64,000 bases of DNA from Pseudomonas plecoglossicida NBRC 103162 = DSM 15088 (GCF_000730665.1 NZ_BBIV01000017.1:62001-126000); one strand, 5' to 3'; positions 1 through 9,436 are shown, counted from the first letter of the stretch. Translations and numbers: made by a program. Notes: generated by a model from the letters alone, not told the origin.

Positions 1-2
1 GC

Positions 3-1340
3 TTCATCCGGCAACTTGACCCTGCGCAACTGAACGCCGGTTTCAGCCTCCTGCAACAGCGTCGCGAACGCAGCGCCAGCCCGCTTGAGCTGGCCCGCCG
101 TGACGTTACCGGCCAACCGTTCGCGGCGCTGGACAAGCAAGCCCTGCAAGCACTCGCGTCACTGCTGAGGCAGTTGCCGTACCGGGAGCATGGCCAATGG
201 CAGTGGCCTGCGTTCGACCCACTGCTGCTTGACGACCTGCCTGCAGCCACGGCGCAGCCACTGCCTGCAGCCATGACGTTCAGCGACCAGCTGCCTGCCA
301 CTCGCCAGTACGCCGTGCTCTGCTTGCGCTGGCATGTACCCTCGGCGCTGCGCCGGCCTCTGCACGTCGCGCTCGAGCGCGCCCTGCGCCCGTTGCGCAA
401 GCGCTGCGAGCGCGCGTCCTTGCAGCTGCAGTTCAGCGCGGCAGGCGAGCACTGGCAGCTGCGCTGCGCCGGTCATCCGGCAGCAGTGATACGGGCTGTG
501 GCACAGGCGCTGGCGGTCTTGTCCGCACCTTCGGCTGATGCCTGGTTGCCGTCGACGGATCAGGAACCTGCCTTGATCCCCATCAGAGCGCTGCTCGAAC
601 AGTTGCCAGACGCCGTGCACGGCGGCCTCGCCGAACCAGAGACCACCGACGTCTTCGGTCAGCACGATCTCGAACAGGCATGGCAGCGCAGCCACTGGCA
701 TGGGCTGGCTGTCGGCTTCGACAAGCCGGCCCGCGCGGCGTTGAATGCCGTGCTGCAAGCCTGCCCTGGCCAAGCCGGCAAGCCCGACGCCCTCCCCGTC
801 TGGCAGCACGCGCGCTGGCTCCAGGCCCAGGTACCGGGTAACGAACACGCACTGCTGCTGTTCTACCCGCTGCCGGCTCGGCATCAAGCCTGCGGTCGCT
901 TGCTCGCGCAACTGCTGCAAGGGCCGGTGTACCAACGGCTACGGGTAGAGCTGCAACTGGGCTATGCGGTATTCAGTACCTTCCGTCAGATCGAAGGCGT
1001 GGGAGGCCTGTTGTTCGGCGTGCAATCACCGCACGTTCGCCAGCATGAAATCCTCGACCACCTGCGCGTCTTGTTGAGTCAGGGAGTGACCCTCGACCCG
1101 GCCGCGCGCCAGACCCTGGCCGAGCAGTTCGACGAAACCACCATGGCCAACGACGACCTCGCGCAGTGGCTGTGGCAGACACACCTGGCGACACATAGCC
1201 AGCCGCTGGCATCGCTGCGCGCGTCTATTCTCAACACGCGACAAGCGGATCTGGATGATCTGCTTCGGCAGCTTCTCGACCACCACGCCCCCTGCCTGTG
1301 CCTGGCCAATGCAGCCGCGCCAGCCGGTTCGTGGAGGTAG
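3..1340 (+). CDS. pqqF: PqqF, C-terminal part of a M16-family metallopeptidase (5' end outside window)
   Basis: The reading frame is open from the left edge and ends in TAG, giving about 445 residues of what should be a protein of roughly 760 residues. PqqF is an insulysin-like zinc peptidase; in PQQ biosynthesis it is thought to cut the crosslinked Glu-Tyr out of the modified PqqA peptide. The zinc motif (HxxEH) sits in the N-terminal half of the family and is outside the window, so catalytic competence cannot be judged. Visible C-terminal features fit the inactive half of an M16 protein, for example the stretch around 958-1020 (QLGYAVFSTFRQIEGVGG), which resembles the substrate-chamber region. 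The strongest support is position: pqqA begins 168 bp downstream on the same strand. Confidence 0.85.
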   Translation, partial: FIRQLDPAQLNAGFSLLQQRRERSASPLELARRDVTGQPFAALDKQALQALASLLRQLPYREHGQWQWPAFDPLLLDDLPAATAQPLPAAMTFSDQLPATRQYAVLCLRWHVPSALRRPLHVALERALRPLRKRCERASLQLQFSAAGEHWQLRCAGHPAAVIRAVAQALAVLSAPSADAWLPSTDQEPALIPIRALLEQLPDAVHGGLAEPETTDVFGQHDLEQAWQRSHWHGLAVGFDKPARAALNAVLQACPGQAGKPDALPVWQHARWLQAQVPGNEHALLLFYPLPARHQACGRLLAQLLQGPVYQRLRVELQLGYAVFSTFRQIEGVGGLLFGVQSPHVRQHEILDHLRVLLSQGVTLDPAARQTLAEQFDETTMANDDLAQWLWQTHLATHSQPLASLRASILNTRQADLDDLLRQLLDHHAPCLCLANAAAPAGSWR

Positions 1341-1399
1341 CCAGAACCGGGATTGTTACGTCGGCTGCAACAGCGCTTTTCGAAGAATTAACCTTCCGG

Positions 1400-1420
1400 T
1401 ACAAATTTTTCTTGTAAGAT
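1400..1420 (+). promoter_or_regulatory. Possible pqqA promoter region with small inverted repeat
   Basis: A short inverted repeat, TACAA-N7-TTGTA (1400-1416), overlaps a TAAGAT hexamer (1415-1420) that could be a -10 element, about 90 bp before the pqqA ATG. The surrounding 1375-1425 stretch is AT-rich relative to its neighbours. No convincing -35 hexamer is seen, so this is only a candidate promoter or operator. Confidence 0.3.
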
Positions 1421-1508
1421 AGCGCAATCCCAGCCAATGGAACCTCCTGCGCAAGGCGGCATCCCAACAGTAGCTGACCACCCCAAACTCATTCGGAAGG
1501 AGTCTCCC

Positions 1509-1580
1509 ATGTGGACCAAACCTGCATTCACTGACCTGCGTATCGGCTTCGAAGTGACCATGTATTTCGCCAGCCGCTAA
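1509..1580 (+). CDS. pqqA: PqqA, PQQ precursor peptide
   Basis: This 23-residue ribosomal peptide ([20 protein letters not shown]...) is the substrate from which PQQ is built. PqqE crosslinks the conserved Glu and Tyr of the ExxxY motif, here Glu15 and Tyr19, with PqqD presenting the peptide; peptidases then release the crosslinked pair. The ATG is preceded by a strong GGAAGGAG ribosome-binding site. The gene is far shorter than usual ORF cut-offs and is identified by its near-invariant family sequence and by pqqB downstream. A rho-independent-type hairpin follows the stop codon by 15 nt, which would let the peptide mRNA be made in excess over the enzymes. Confidence 0.97.
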   Translation: MWTKPAFTDLRIGFEVTMYFASR

Positions 1581-1595
1581 GCCTTGCTTGCGGCT

Positions 1596-1629
1596 CGACG
1601 CCTCGGTCCGCCGGGGCGTCGTCGTTTTT
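1596..1629 (+). terminator. Attenuator-like hairpin between pqqA and pqqB
   Basis: A 9-bp stem (CGACGCCTC 1596-1604 with GGGGCGTCG 1613-1621, one G-U pair), an 8-nt loop and then TCGTTTTT form an intrinsic-terminator-like structure. It lies between pqqA and pqqB inside the operon, so it is probably a partial terminator that sets a high pqqA:pqqB transcript ratio. Confidence 0.75.
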
Positions 1630-1658
1630 CAGGAACGCATTCCGGACAGACAACAGCC

Positions 1659-2570
1659 ATGTACATCCAGATTCTCGGCTCCGCCGCCGGCGGCGGTTTC
1701 CCCCAGTGGAACTGCAACTGCGTCAACTGCAAGGGCTATCGCGATGGCACCCTGCGCGCCGCGGCACGCACCCAGTCATCCATCGCCTTGTCCGACGACG
1801 GCGAGCACTGGATCCTGTGCAATGCCTCGCCCGACATCCGCGCCCAGCTCCAGGCATTCGCCCCCATGCAGCCGGCCCGGGCCCTGCGCGACACAGGCAT
1901 CGATGCCATCATCCTGCTCGACAGCCAGATCGACCACACCACCGGCCTGCTCAGCCTGCGCGAAGGGTGCCCGCACCAGGTCTGGTGCACCGACATGGTC
2001 CACCAGGACCTGAGCACCGGCTTCCCGCTGTTCACCATGCTCAGCCACTGGAACGGTGGCCTGCAGTGGAACCGCATCGCGCTCGAAGGCAGCTTCGTCA
2101 TCCCGGCGTGCCCCAACCTCAGGTTCACGCCCTTCCCCCTGCGCAGCGCCGCGCCACCCTACTCGCCGCACCGCTTCGACCCGCACCCCGGTGACAACCT
2201 CGGGCTGCTGGTAGAGGACACGCGCAGCGGCGGCAAGCTGTTCTACGCCCCCGGCCTCGGCCAGGTCGACGACAAGCTGCTGGCGATGATGCACGACGCC
2301 GACTGCCTGCTGGTGGACGGCACGCTGTGGGAAGACGACGAGATGCAGCGCCGCGGTGTCGGCACCCGCACCGGCCGCGAAATGGGCCACCTGGCACAGA
2401 ACGGGCCCGGCGGCATGCTTGAAGTGCTCGACGGTTTCCCGCGCCAGCGCAAGGTGCTTGTCCACATCAACAACACCAACCCGATTCTCGACGAAGACTC
2501 CGCCGAGCGCGCCGAAGTCCAGCGCCGTGGCGTTGAAGTCGCCTACGATGGCATGAGCATCGAGTTGTAA
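1659..2570 (+). CDS. pqqB: PqqB, metallo-beta-lactamase-fold PQQ biosynthesis protein
   Basis: 303 residues starting at ATG 1659 ([12 protein letters not shown]), the typical PqqB length and N-terminus; an upstream in-frame TTG was rejected because it lies inside the hairpin region. PqqB has a metallo-beta-lactamase fold and has been proposed to hydroxylate the crosslinked Glu-Tyr intermediate. Visible features are a structural zinc cluster near the N-terminus (Cys19, Cys21, Cys24 in WNCNCVNC) and the remodelled metal motif DSQIDHTTG (Asp92-His93), which replaces the HxHxDH of hydrolases. It is separated from pqqA by an attenuator-like hairpin and from pqqC by a REP pair. Confidence 0.96.
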   Translation: MYIQILGSAAGGGFPQWNCNCVNCKGYRDGTLRAAARTQSSIALSDDGEHWILCNASPDIRAQLQAFAPMQPARALRDTGIDAIILLDSQIDHTTGLLSLREGCPHQVWCTDMVHQDLSTGFPLFTMLSHWNGGLQWNRIALEGSFVIPACPNLRFTPFPLRSAAPPYSPHRFDPHPGDNLGLLVEDTRSGGKLFYAPGLGQVDDKLLAMMHDADCLLVDGTLWEDDEMQRRGVGTRTGREMGHLAQNGPGGMLEVLDGFPRQRKVLVHINNTNPILDEDSAERAEVQRRGVEVAYDGMSIEL

Positions 2571-2582
2571 TGCACGCGGTCG

Positions 2583-2670
2583 CTGTGGGAGCTGGTTTGC
2601 CAGCCATCAGGCCAGCCCTGGCAGAGGGCAAGGGCTTCGCCCTTGATCGCCGGCAAGCCGGCTCCCACAG
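2583..2670. repeat. REP inverted pair inside the pqq operon (pqqB-pqqC)
   Basis: Two inverted copies of the P. putida-type REP: the left arm begins CTGTGGGAGCTGG and the right arm ends CCGGCTCCCACAG. A secondary GGGCAAGGGCTTCGCCC hairpin lies between them. The pair fills most of the 121-bp gap between pqqB and pqqC. Confidence 0.85.
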
Positions 2671-2691
2671 GTTTTCAAAGGAGCCAGCTGA

Positions 2692-3447
2692 ATGAACGAC
2701 GCACTGCCACTGTCCCCGGCCGAATTCGAACAGGCCCTGCGCGCCAAGGGCGCCTACTACCACATTCACCACCCCTATCACGTGGCGATGTACCAGGGCC
2801 GCGCCACCCGCGAGCAGATCCAGGGCTGGGTAGCCAACCGCTTCTATTACCAGGTCAATATCCCGATGAAGGATGCCGCGATCCTGGCCAACTGCCCGGA
2901 TCGCGAAGTCCGCCGCGAGTGGATCCAGCGCCTGCTCGACCACGACGGCGCGCCAGGCGAGGACGGCGGTATCGAAGCCTGGCTGCGCCTGGGCCAGGCC
3001 GTGGGCCTCGACCCGGACCAGCTGCGCTCCCAGGAGCTGGTGCTGCCCGGCGTGCGCTTTGCCGTCGACGCCTACGTCAACTTCGCCCGCCGCGCCAGCT
3101 GGCAGGAAGCGGCCAGCAGCTCGCTGACCGAGCTGTTCGCCCCGCAGATCCACCAGTCGCGGCTGGACAGCTGGCCGCAGCACTACCCGTGGATCGACCC
3201 CGCCGGCTACGAGTACTTCCGCACCCGCCTGGGCCAGGCCCGGCGTGATGTGGAGCACGGCCTGGCGATCACCCTGCAGCACTACACCACGCGGGCCGGC
3301 CAGGAGCGTATGCTGGAAATACTGCAGTTCAAGCTGGATATCCTCTGGAGCATGCTCGATGCCATGAGCATGGCCTACGAGCTGAACCGCCCGCCTTATC
3401 ATTCCGTCACCCAGGACAGGGTGTGGCACAAAGGGATCGCCTTATGA
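2692..3447 (+). CDS. pqqC: PqqC, pyrroloquinoline-quinone synthase
   Basis: PqqC is the cofactorless oxidase that performs the last step, ring closure and eight-electron oxidation of AHQQ to PQQ. The protein has 251 residues, the standard length, and keeps the active-site residues known from the Klebsiella enzyme: His24, Arg50, Gln54 and His84 (in [15 protein letters not shown] and LLDHDG). The ATG has an AAGGAG site 8 nt upstream. Its TGA overlaps the ATG of pqqD (ATGA), indicating translational coupling. Confidence 0.97.
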   Translation: MNDALPLSPAEFEQALRAKGAYYHIHHPYHVAMYQGRATREQIQGWVANRFYYQVNIPMKDAAILANCPDREVRREWIQRLLDHDGAPGEDGGIEAWLRLGQAVGLDPDQLRSQELVLPGVRFAVDAYVNFARRASWQEAASSSLTELFAPQIHQSRLDSWPQHYPWIDPAGYEYFRTRLGQARRDVEHGLAITLQHYTTRAGQERMLEILQFKLDILWSMLDAMSMAYELNRPPYHSVTQDRVWHKGIAL

Positions 3448-3719
3448 GTTTCGACCGCAACCAGGTACCGAACTGGCGTCCGGGCTACCGTTTCCAGTAC
3501 GAGCCGGCGCAAAAAGGCCACGTGCTGCTGTACCCCGAGGGCATGATCAAGCTCAACGACAGCGCCAGCCTGATCGGCGGTCTGATCGACGGCAAGCGCG
3601 ACGTGGCGGCGATCATCGTCGCGCTTGAACAACAATTCCCTGGTGTGCCCGAGGTCGCCGACGACATCGAGCAATTCATGGAGGTGGCCCGTGCCGAACA
3701 CTGGATCACCCTCGCCTGA
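3444..3719 (+). CDS. pqqD: PqqD, PqqA-binding peptide chaperone
   Basis: 91 residues from ATG 3444 ([11 protein letters not shown]), overlapping pqqC by 4 nt. PqqD is the RiPP recognition element that binds PqqA and delivers it to the radical-SAM enzyme PqqE. The small winged-helix fold is suggested by the sequence ([15 protein letters not shown], then a C-terminal amphipathic helix). Its 3' end overlaps the start of pqqE by 29 nt. A GTG 21 nt upstream is in frame but lies inside pqqC and has no better ribosome-binding site. Confidence 0.95.
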   Translation: MSFDRNQVPNWRPGYRFQYEPAQKGHVLLYPEGMIKLNDSASLIGGLIDGKRDVAAIIVALEQQFPGVPEVADDIEQFMEVARAEHWITLA

Positions 3720-4839
3720 GGTGCCGATCGGCCTGCCGCTGTGGCTGCTGGCCGAGCTCACCTACCGCTGCCCGCTGCAGTGCCCGTACTGCTCCAACCC
3801 GCTGGATTTCGCCGAGCAGGGCAAGGAGCTGACGACTGCGCAGTGGTTCAAGGTGATGGCCGAGGCGCGTGAAATGGGCGCAGCGCAGATCGGGTTTTCC
3901 GGCGGCGAACCCCTGGTGCGCCAAGACCTCGCCGAACTGATCGGCGAAGCCCGGCGGCTGGGCTACTACACCAACCTGATCACCTCCGGCATCGGCCTCA
4001 CCGAAGCGCGCATCGCTGCGTTCAAGGAGGTCGGCCTGGACCATATCCAGATCAGCTTCCAGGCCAGCGACGAGCAGGTGAACAACCTGCTGGCCGGCTC
4101 GAAGAAGGCGTTCGCGCAGAAGCTGGAGATGGCCCGGGCGGTGAAGGCGCATGGCTACCCGATGGTGCTCAACTTCGTCACCCATCGGCACAACATCGAC
4201 AAGATCGACCGCATCATCGAGCTGTGCATTGCCCTGGAAGCCGACTTCGTCGAGCTCGCCACCTGCCAGTTCTATGGCTGGGCGCACCTCAACCGCCTGG
4301 GGCTGCTGCCAACCCGCGAGCAGCTCGAGCGCGCCGAACGCATCACCAACGAATACCGGGCCAAGCTCAAGGCCGAGGGCAACCCCTGCAAGCTGATCTT
4401 CGTCACCCCGGATTACTACGAGGAACGCCCGAAGGCCTGCATGAACGGTTGGGGCAGCCTGTTCCTGACCATCACCCCGGACGGTACCGCCCTGCCCTGC
4501 CATGGTGCCCGGCAGTTGCCGGTGCAGTTCCCCAACGTGCGTGACCACGACCTGCGGCACATCTGGTACGACTCGTTCGGCTTCAACCGTTTCCGTGGCT
4601 ATGACTGGATGCCCGAGCCCTGCCGCTCTTGCGACGAGAAGGAAAAGGACTTCGGTGGCTGCCGCTGCCAGGCCTTCATGCTCACCGGCGATGCCAGCAA
4701 GGCCGACCCGGTATGTGCCAAGTCGCCCGACCACGGCATCATCCTCAAGGCCCGCGAAGAGGCGCAAAGCGCCGATCTCGCCATCGAACAGATGACCTTC
4801 CGCAATGAGCGCAACTCCCGTGTCATCGCCCGCGGCTGA
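3691..4839 (+). CDS. pqqE: PqqE, radical-SAM PqqA Glu-Tyr crosslinking enzyme
   Basis: PqqE uses S-adenosylmethionine and iron-sulfur clusters to form the carbon-carbon bond between Glu and Tyr of PqqA. I place the start at GTG 3691 ([14 protein letters not shown]), preceded by GGAGGTGG, giving 382 residues; the frame is open further 5' but that part only mirrors pqqD. The radical-SAM cluster motif is Cys27-x3-Cys31-x2-Cys34, followed by [10 protein letters not shown]-terminal SPASM domain with auxiliary-cluster cysteines is visible (Cys250, Cys270, Cys311, Cys314 and the GGCRC segment). The last 35 nt overlap the start of the S9 peptidase gene. Confidence 0.96.
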   Translation: MPNTGSPSPEVPIGLPLWLLAELTYRCPLQCPYCSNPLDFAEQGKELTTAQWFKVMAEAREMGAAQIGFSGGEPLVRQDLAELIGEARRLGYYTNLITSGIGLTEARIAAFKEVGLDHIQISFQASDEQVNNLLAGSKKAFAQKLEMARAVKAHGYPMVLNFVTHRHNIDKIDRIIELCIALEADFVELATCQFYGWAHLNRLGLLPTREQLERAERITNEYRAKLKAEGNPCKLIFVTPDYYEERPKACMNGWGSLFLTITPDGTALPCHGARQLPVQFPNVRDHDLRHIWYDSFGFNRFRGYDWMPEPCRSCDEKEKDFGGCRCQAFMLTGDASKADPVCAKSPDHGIILKAREEAQSADLAIEQMTFRNERNSRVIARG

Positions 4840-6628
4840 ATTCAGCGCCGCGCAGGCCGTCGCCGCCGGCACCGACTTCGCCGAACTCAAGGTCAGTGCC
4901 GACGGGTTGTTCTGGAACGAGTTCCGACCGGCCGACGGCGCCTGCCGGGTGTGGCGCTGGCATGGGCAACAAGCCACTTGCCTGACCCCGGACGGCTTCA
5001 GCGTGCGCAGCCGGGCCTACGAATACGGTGGTGGCAGCTTCTGCCTGGGTGGCGACGGCTTGCTGTTCGTCAACGAGCAGGACCAGCAGGTCTATACCCA
5101 GCCACTGGAAGGCGGCGCCCCCCGCGCACTGACGGGCGATAGCGCCAGCCGCTTCGGCGATGTGCAATGGCACGACGGCAAGGTGCTTGTGGTGCAGGAG
5201 TGCCACGCAGAGTCGGTTGAGCACCGCCTGGTCGCTTTCGACGAAGACTCGCTGGAAATACTGGCCGAGGGCGCCGACTTCTATGCCTCGCCCACCTTGA
5301 GCCGCGATGGCGCGCGCCTGGCCTGGATCGAATGGGACCGCCCCGCACAGCCCTGGACGATCACCCGGCTGATGTGCCGGGAACGTGACGCCACGGGCGC
5401 CTGGGGCTCGGCCCACTGCATCGCTGCGACTGACGAGTCCCTGCAGCAACCGCGTTTCGATACTGAAGGCCGACTCTACTGCCTGTCCGACCGCAATGGC
5501 TTCTGGCAGCCGTGGGGCGAAATCGACGGCCATTGGCAAGCCTTGCCCGCCGCACCTGCCGACCATGCGGCCGCGCCCTGGCAACTGGGCGCCTGCACCT
5601 GGCTGGCACTGGGGCCCAAAGCCTACCTGGCCACCTGGTTCGAAGACGGCTTCGGCCAGTTGGGGCTGCGCACCGCCGATGGCCGTCTGCAACGTTACGC
5701 CAGCGCCTACACCCGCTTTCGCAGCCTGGCCCTGGATGACGAGCACCTCTACGCCATCGCCACATCGCCCATCAGCCCGCCTGCCGTCATTGCCGTCGAC
5801 CGCGCGAGCCACGAGGTGCATATCCTGGCAGGGGGCGCCGAAGTTCTACCAGACGACTGCATCAGCCGACCCGAGCCGATCCACTACGACAGCGGCGGTG
5901 AGGTTGCCCATGGCTTCTTCTACCCGCCAGCGCGTGCGCAAGGCCCGGCGCCACTGGTGGTATTCATCCACGGCGGCCCGACTTCCGCGTGCTACCCGGT
6001 GCTTGACCCGCGCATCCAGTACTGGACCCAACGAGGCTTTGCGGTTGCCGACCTGAACTACCGCGGCAGCACCGGATACGGCCGCGCCTATCGCCAGGCG
6101 CTGCACCTGCGCTGGGGCGAAAGCGATGTGGCAGATGCCTGCGCGGCCGTCGAGCACCTCGCCGCACAGGGCTTGGTCGACCGCAGCAAGGTCTTCGTTC
6201 GCGGCGGCAGCGCGGGCGGCTATACCACACTCTGCGCCCTGGCCTTCCATGATGTATTCCGGGCCGGCGCCAGCCTGTACGGCGTCAGCGACCCGATTGC
6301 CCTGGGCCGCGCCACGCACAAGTTCGAGGGCGACTACCTGGACTGGCTGATCGGCGATCCGCAGCGCGATGGCGAACGTTACCAGCAGCGCACTCCGCTG
6401 CTGCATGCAGCGCAGATCAAGGTGCCGGTGGTTTTCTTCCAGGGTGAGCTGGACGCCGTGGTGGTGCCAGAGCAGACCCGGTCGATGCTCGAGGCGTTAC
6501 GCGCCAATGGCATCGAGGCCGAAGGGCATTTCTATGCCGGGGAGCGGCACGGCTTGCGCAAGGCCGAGAACCTTGCGCATGCGCTGGAGGAAGAGTGGAA
6601 GTTCTATTGCCGGGTGTTGGGTCAGTAG
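4805..6628 (+). CDS. S9-family prolyl oligopeptidase/dipeptidyl-peptidase-like, coupled to pqqE
   Basis: A 607-residue protein with an N-terminal beta-propeller-like half ([21 protein letters not shown]) and a C-terminal alpha/beta-hydrolase domain. The hydrolase domain carries HGGP (oxyanion loop), the nucleophile in GGSAGG (Ser469), Asp550 ([11 protein letters not shown]) and His582 (GERHG), a complete Ser-Asp-His triad. No signal peptide is evident, so it is probably cytoplasmic. The ATG lies 35 nt inside pqqE, so it is co-translated with the PQQ operon. Similar genes next to Pseudomonas pqq operons have been called pqqM; a role in trimming PqqA-derived peptides is possible but is inference. 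Confidence 0.88.
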   Translation: MSATPVSSPAAEFSAAQAVAAGTDFAELKVSADGLFWNEFRPADGACRVWRWHGQQATCLTPDGFSVRSRAYEYGGGSFCLGGDGLLFVNEQDQQVYTQPLEGGAPRALTGDSASRFGDVQWHDGKVLVVQECHAESVEHRLVAFDEDSLEILAEGADFYASPTLSRDGARLAWIEWDRPAQPWTITRLMCRERDATGAWGSAHCIAATDESLQQPRFDTEGRLYCLSDRNGFWQPWGEIDGHWQALPAAPADHAAAPWQLGACTWLALGPKAYLATWFEDGFGQLGLRTADGRLQRYASAYTRFRSLALDDEHLYAIATSPISPPAVIAVDRASHEVHILAGGAEVLPDDCISRPEPIHYDSGGEVAHGFFYPPARAQGPAPLVVFIHGGPTSACYPVLDPRIQYWTQRGFAVADLNYRGSTGYGRAYRQALHLRWGESDVADACAAVEHLAAQGLVDRSKVFVRGGSAGGYTTLCALAFHDVFRAGASLYGVSDPIALGRATHKFEGDYLDWLIGDPQRDGERYQQRTPLLHAAQIKVPVVFFQGELDAVVVPEQTRSMLEALRANGIEAEGHFYAGERHGLRKAENLAHALEEEWKFYCRVLGQ

Positions 6629-6630
6629 CG

Positions 6631-6706
6631 GCCTCATCGCCGGCAAGCCAGCTCCCACAAAAGCCTGTGGGGTACCTGTGGGAGCCGGCTTGCCGGCGAT
6701 GAGGCC
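6631..6706. repeat. REP inverted pair
   Basis: GCCTCATCGCCGGCAAGCC (left) and GGCTTGCCGGCGATGAGGC (right) form an inverted pair around a short spacer. It sits between the convergent 3' ends of the S9 peptidase and the Pmp3-type gene and may serve as a bidirectional transcript end. Confidence 0.85.
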
Positions 6707-6714
6707 ATGAACGG

Positions 6715-6873
6715 CTAACGCTTGGCGATGATGTACACCGCATGCACGATCCCCGGAATGTACCCCAGCAAGGTCAGCAGGATATTCAGCCAGAACGCCC
6801 CGCCGAACCCCACCTGCAGGAACACGCCCAGCGGCGGAAGAATGATGGCGATGATGATGCGAACGAAGTCCAT
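6715..6873 (-). CDS. Pmp3/YqaE-family (UPF0057) small membrane protein
   Basis: A 52-residue, two-helix hydrophobic protein (MDFVRIIIAIILPPLGVF, then a second segment with NILLTLLGYIPGIVHAVYII). The PPLGVFLQVG...NILLTLLGYIPG..HA pattern is the signature of the PMP3/YqaE family. These inner-membrane proteins are linked to stress or membrane potential, and their bacterial function is not well defined. AGGAGAG lies just upstream of the ATG at 6873. The stop is TAG at 6715-6717, next to a REP pair. Confidence 0.9.
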   Translation of the reverse strand: MDFVRIIIAIILPPLGVFLQVGFGGAFWLNILLTLLGYIPGIVHAVYIIAKR

Positions 6874-6935
6874 GCGAGTCTCTCCTGAAAGGGTCTAAAC
6901 AGAGACTAGCCGCGCAAGGCAGAGGTTCCACAGGC

Positions 6936-6975
6936 AAAAAAAACGCCCCGGGCCAAGTGAATCAGGCCAGGGGCG
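6936..6975 (-). terminator. Rho-independent terminator of the aminotransferase gene
   Basis: Read on the minus strand, CGCCCCTGGCC pairs with GGCCCGGGGCG and is followed by eight T residues (complement of 6936-6943). It lies 36 bp beyond the aminotransferase stop codon. Confidence 0.9.
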
Positions 6976-7011
6976 ATGCGCAGAAACGCCAGACGGTTCG
7001 TAGAATTCGTG

Positions 7012-8292
7012 TTACGCCGATACTTCGCGGCGGGCATGCTGTTGCGCATGCAGGCGGGCAAAGGCCCGGGCCAGGCGCAGGAGCATTTCGTCGATGTTGC
7101 CCTTGCTCACGGTCAGCGCCGGCGACAAGCGCACCACGTCCGCTTGCGGCGCATTGAGCAGCAGGCCTTCATCCAGGGCCGCCCGGACCAGCTCCGCAGC
7201 CAGGTTGTCCTGCAGCTGCAGGGCCCAGAGCAGGCCCTGGCCGCGCACCTCGCCCTGCCCATAACGCCCGGCCAGGCGGCTCAGACCATCGCGCAAGTGG
7301 CGGCCGCTGTCCTGGACATGCTCGAAGAAGCCCGGCTCCAGCACGGTGTCGAGCACGGCCAGGCCCGCTGCGCTCATCAGCGCATTGCCGTGGTGGCTAC
7401 CTTCCAGCTCGCCGGGTTCGGCGCAGCAGGCGCTGCCACGGGCCAGCAGGGCGGCCAGCGGTACGCCACCGCCCAGGCCCTTGCCCAGGGTGACGATGTC
7501 GGCGCGCACGCCGTAGGTTTCTTCGGCCAGCAGCGCGCCACAACGGCCGATACCGGTCTGCACCTCGTCAAGGATCAGCAGGATGCCCAGCTCACGGCAG
7601 AGTTTTTCCACACCCTGCAGGTATGCCTTGGTGGCCGGAATCACACCGGCCTCACCCTGGATCGGTTCGAGCATGATGGCCACGGTGCGCGAGTCGACTT
7701 GCGCATGCAGCGCCGCCAGGTCGTTGAACGGCACCTTGCTGAAACCGGGCAGGCCCGGTTCGCAACGGTTGCACGGCAGCGGATCGGATGCCGAAAGTGC
7801 GCCCAGGCTACGGCCATGGCAGCCCTGGTTGGCCGTGATGATGTGATAGGCGCCGTTGCGGTGCAGCTGGCCCCACTTGCGCGCCAGCTTGATCGCCCCT
7901 TCACAGGCTTCGGCACCACTGTTGAGCAGGTAAGCCTGGTCGCTGCCGGTGCTCTTGCACAGGCGGTCGACCAAGGCCAACAAGCCGCGGCTGTGATAAC
8001 CGGCCCCAGGGTTGATCAGCGCCTGGGCCTGGTTGCCCAGCGCCTTGACCAGCACGCTCGGGCTATGGCCAAGGCTGTTCACCGCACAACCCTGGGTGAA
8101 GTCCAGGTAGGCGCGCCCCTCGCTATCCCACAACCACGAGCCCTGGCCACGCACGAAAACATGCTCGGCACGTGCACTGCCTGGCATCAGGCGCTCGCGA
8201 GACACCGCCGGGGCCGGGGCTTCGGTCACCGGCGCACGCTTGGGCTCGGCAACCGCGGCAGGGGCCGAGCGGCGCAGGTTGAACAGGTTCAT
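7012..8292 (-). CDS. Class-III PLP aminotransferase (acetylornithine/ornithine aminotransferase-like)
   Basis: A 426-residue fold-type-I aminotransferase. The PLP lysine is Lys271 in TLGKGLGGG, with Asp242 in LDEVQTGIGR contacting the pyridine nitrogen and NSGAEACEGAIK as the phosphate-binding stretch. The ATG at 8292 (MNLFNLRRS) has GGAG upstream. A Pro/Ala-rich 35-residue N-terminal extension precedes the catalytic core, longer than in ArgD. The family uses acetylornithine, ornithine, GABA or similar amines; the sequence alone does not fix the substrate. It is divergent from a LysR gene, a common regulator-target arrangement. An aminotransferase has been included in the extended pqq cluster of some pseudomonads (pqqI), which could be this gene. 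Confidence 0.85.
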   Translation of the reverse strand: MNLFNLRRSAPAAVAEPKRAPVTEAPAPAVSRERLMPGSARAEHVFVRGQGSWLWDSEGRAYLDFTQGCAVNSLGHSPSVLVKALGNQAQALINPGAGYHSRGLLALVDRLCKSTGSDQAYLLNSGAEACEGAIKLARKWGQLHRNGAYHIITANQGCHGRSLGALSASDPLPCNRCEPGLPGFSKVPFNDLAALHAQVDSRTVAIMLEPIQGEAGVIPATKAYLQGVEKLCRELGILLILDEVQTGIGRCGALLAEETYGVRADIVTLGKGLGGGVPLAALLARGSACCAEPGELEGSHHGNALMSAAGLAVLDTVLEPGFFEHVQDSGRHLRDGLSRLAGRYGQGEVRGQGLLWALQLQDNLAAELVRAALDEGLLLNAPQADVVRLSPALTVSKGNIDEMLLRLARAFARLHAQQHARREVSA

Positions 8293-8349
8293 TGGGGCTC
8301 CAACCAATCACGGTAAAGGGCGGCCAGGGTCCGGTCTTGCTGCCGGCGC

Positions 8350-8374
8350 TTGATAATTTTGCCTTGCCTATCAA
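8350..8374. promoter_or_regulatory. Candidate LysR-type binding site between divergent genes
   Basis: The dyad TTGATA-N13-TATCAA (8350-8355 and 8369-8374) lies in the 203-bp gap between the divergent aminotransferase and lysR genes. It is about 60 bp before the aminotransferase ATG and resembles LysR-type operator geometry. No footprint or consensus is available to confirm it. Confidence 0.4.
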
Positions 8375-8495
8375 AAGTGTTTTTCCAACGCGGTAACAAT
8401 GCGTCGCTGTAACCCGTTGCAATGCGGCGATAGACTAGGCTTCGGCGGCGCGTGCGGCCATTCCGTTTTTCCAGCTTTTTCGATAAGTGTTAGTT

Positions 8496-9419
8496 ATGGA
8501 TTTTCGCCAACTGCGTTATTTCGTCGCGGTGTATGAAGAAGGCCATGTCGGCCGTGCTGCCGAACGTCTTTCCCTGTCCCAGCCGGCACTCTCGCAACAG
8601 ATCCGCCAGCTCGAACACAGTCTCGACCTGAGCCTGTTCGAGCGCAGCAACAAACGCCTGCTGCCGACCTTGGCCGCGCACACTTTGTACAACCATGCCC
8701 TGCCCTTGCTCGACGGCCTGCAGCGTGCCCACGAGGCGATGCGCAACTTCAAGGGCCAGTCGCTGCGTACCCTGGCCATCGGCGTATTGCAGACGGTGCG
8801 CCCCAGCCTGGTGCCGCAGTTGCTGGAGCGGGTGCGCAAGGCCCAGCCGCACCTGGTCGTGCAGATCTATGAACTGTCGGGTCTGGAGATCGAACGGCGC
8901 CTGCTCAATGGCAGCCTGGACATCGGCATCAGCTACCTGCCGCCGCGCCAGCCAGGCCTGCACGGCATTCTGCTGTATGAAGACGAACTGCAACTGGTCA
9001 TCCCGGATACCCACCCTTTGAAGGACTTCAAGAAGGTGTCCATCAGGCAGGCCGCGGAGTTGCCCATGTTGATGCTTGGCGAGGAGTTCCAGATCCGCCA
9101 GATCTGGAAAGAGCAATTGGCCAACCAGGGCCGCCGGCCCCAGGTCCAGGCCGAAATGAACAACATGGCTGGGATTCTCGACAGCCTGGCCCACACCGCA
9201 CTGGCCACGATCCTGCCCGGTCGGGCCAAGGATGCCGCTGAAGATGAACAGGGCTTGCTGTGGAAACCGTTGAGCGAACCGCGGGTTCCGCTCAAGGTCG
9301 GCCTGGTGTTCCGGGACGCCCAGCGTCAGCAGGCGTCGGTGGAACTGCTGCGCAACCTGCTGGAAGAAGAGGTCGATGCAAGGCCGTTGGGGGCCTCGAA
9401 GCTGGATGTGCTCGGCTGA
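8496..9419 (+). CDS. LysR-family transcriptional regulator
   Basis: 307 residues from ATG 8496 (MDFRQLRYFVAVYEE). The N-terminal winged helix-turn-helix spans roughly residues 2-60 (HVGRAAERLSLSQPALSQQIRQLE), followed by the linker helix and a periplasmic-binding-protein-like effector domain (about 90-295). It most likely controls itself and the divergent aminotransferase, with which it shares a 203-bp intergenic region. The inducer is unknown. An upstream in-frame start 9 nt earlier is possible but MDFRQLRYF is the canonical LysR beginning. Confidence 0.92.
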   Translation: MDFRQLRYFVAVYEEGHVGRAAERLSLSQPALSQQIRQLEHSLDLSLFERSNKRLLPTLAAHTLYNHALPLLDGLQRAHEAMRNFKGQSLRTLAIGVLQTVRPSLVPQLLERVRKAQPHLVVQIYELSGLEIERRLLNGSLDIGISYLPPRQPGLHGILLYEDELQLVIPDTHPLKDFKKVSIRQAAELPMLMLGEEFQIRQIWKEQLANQGRRPQVQAEMNNMAGILDSLAHTALATILPGRAKDAAEDEQGLLWKPLSEPRVPLKVGLVFRDAQRQQASVELLRNLLEEEVDARPLGASKLDVLG

Positions 9420-9436
9420 AAAACACGCGCACAAAG

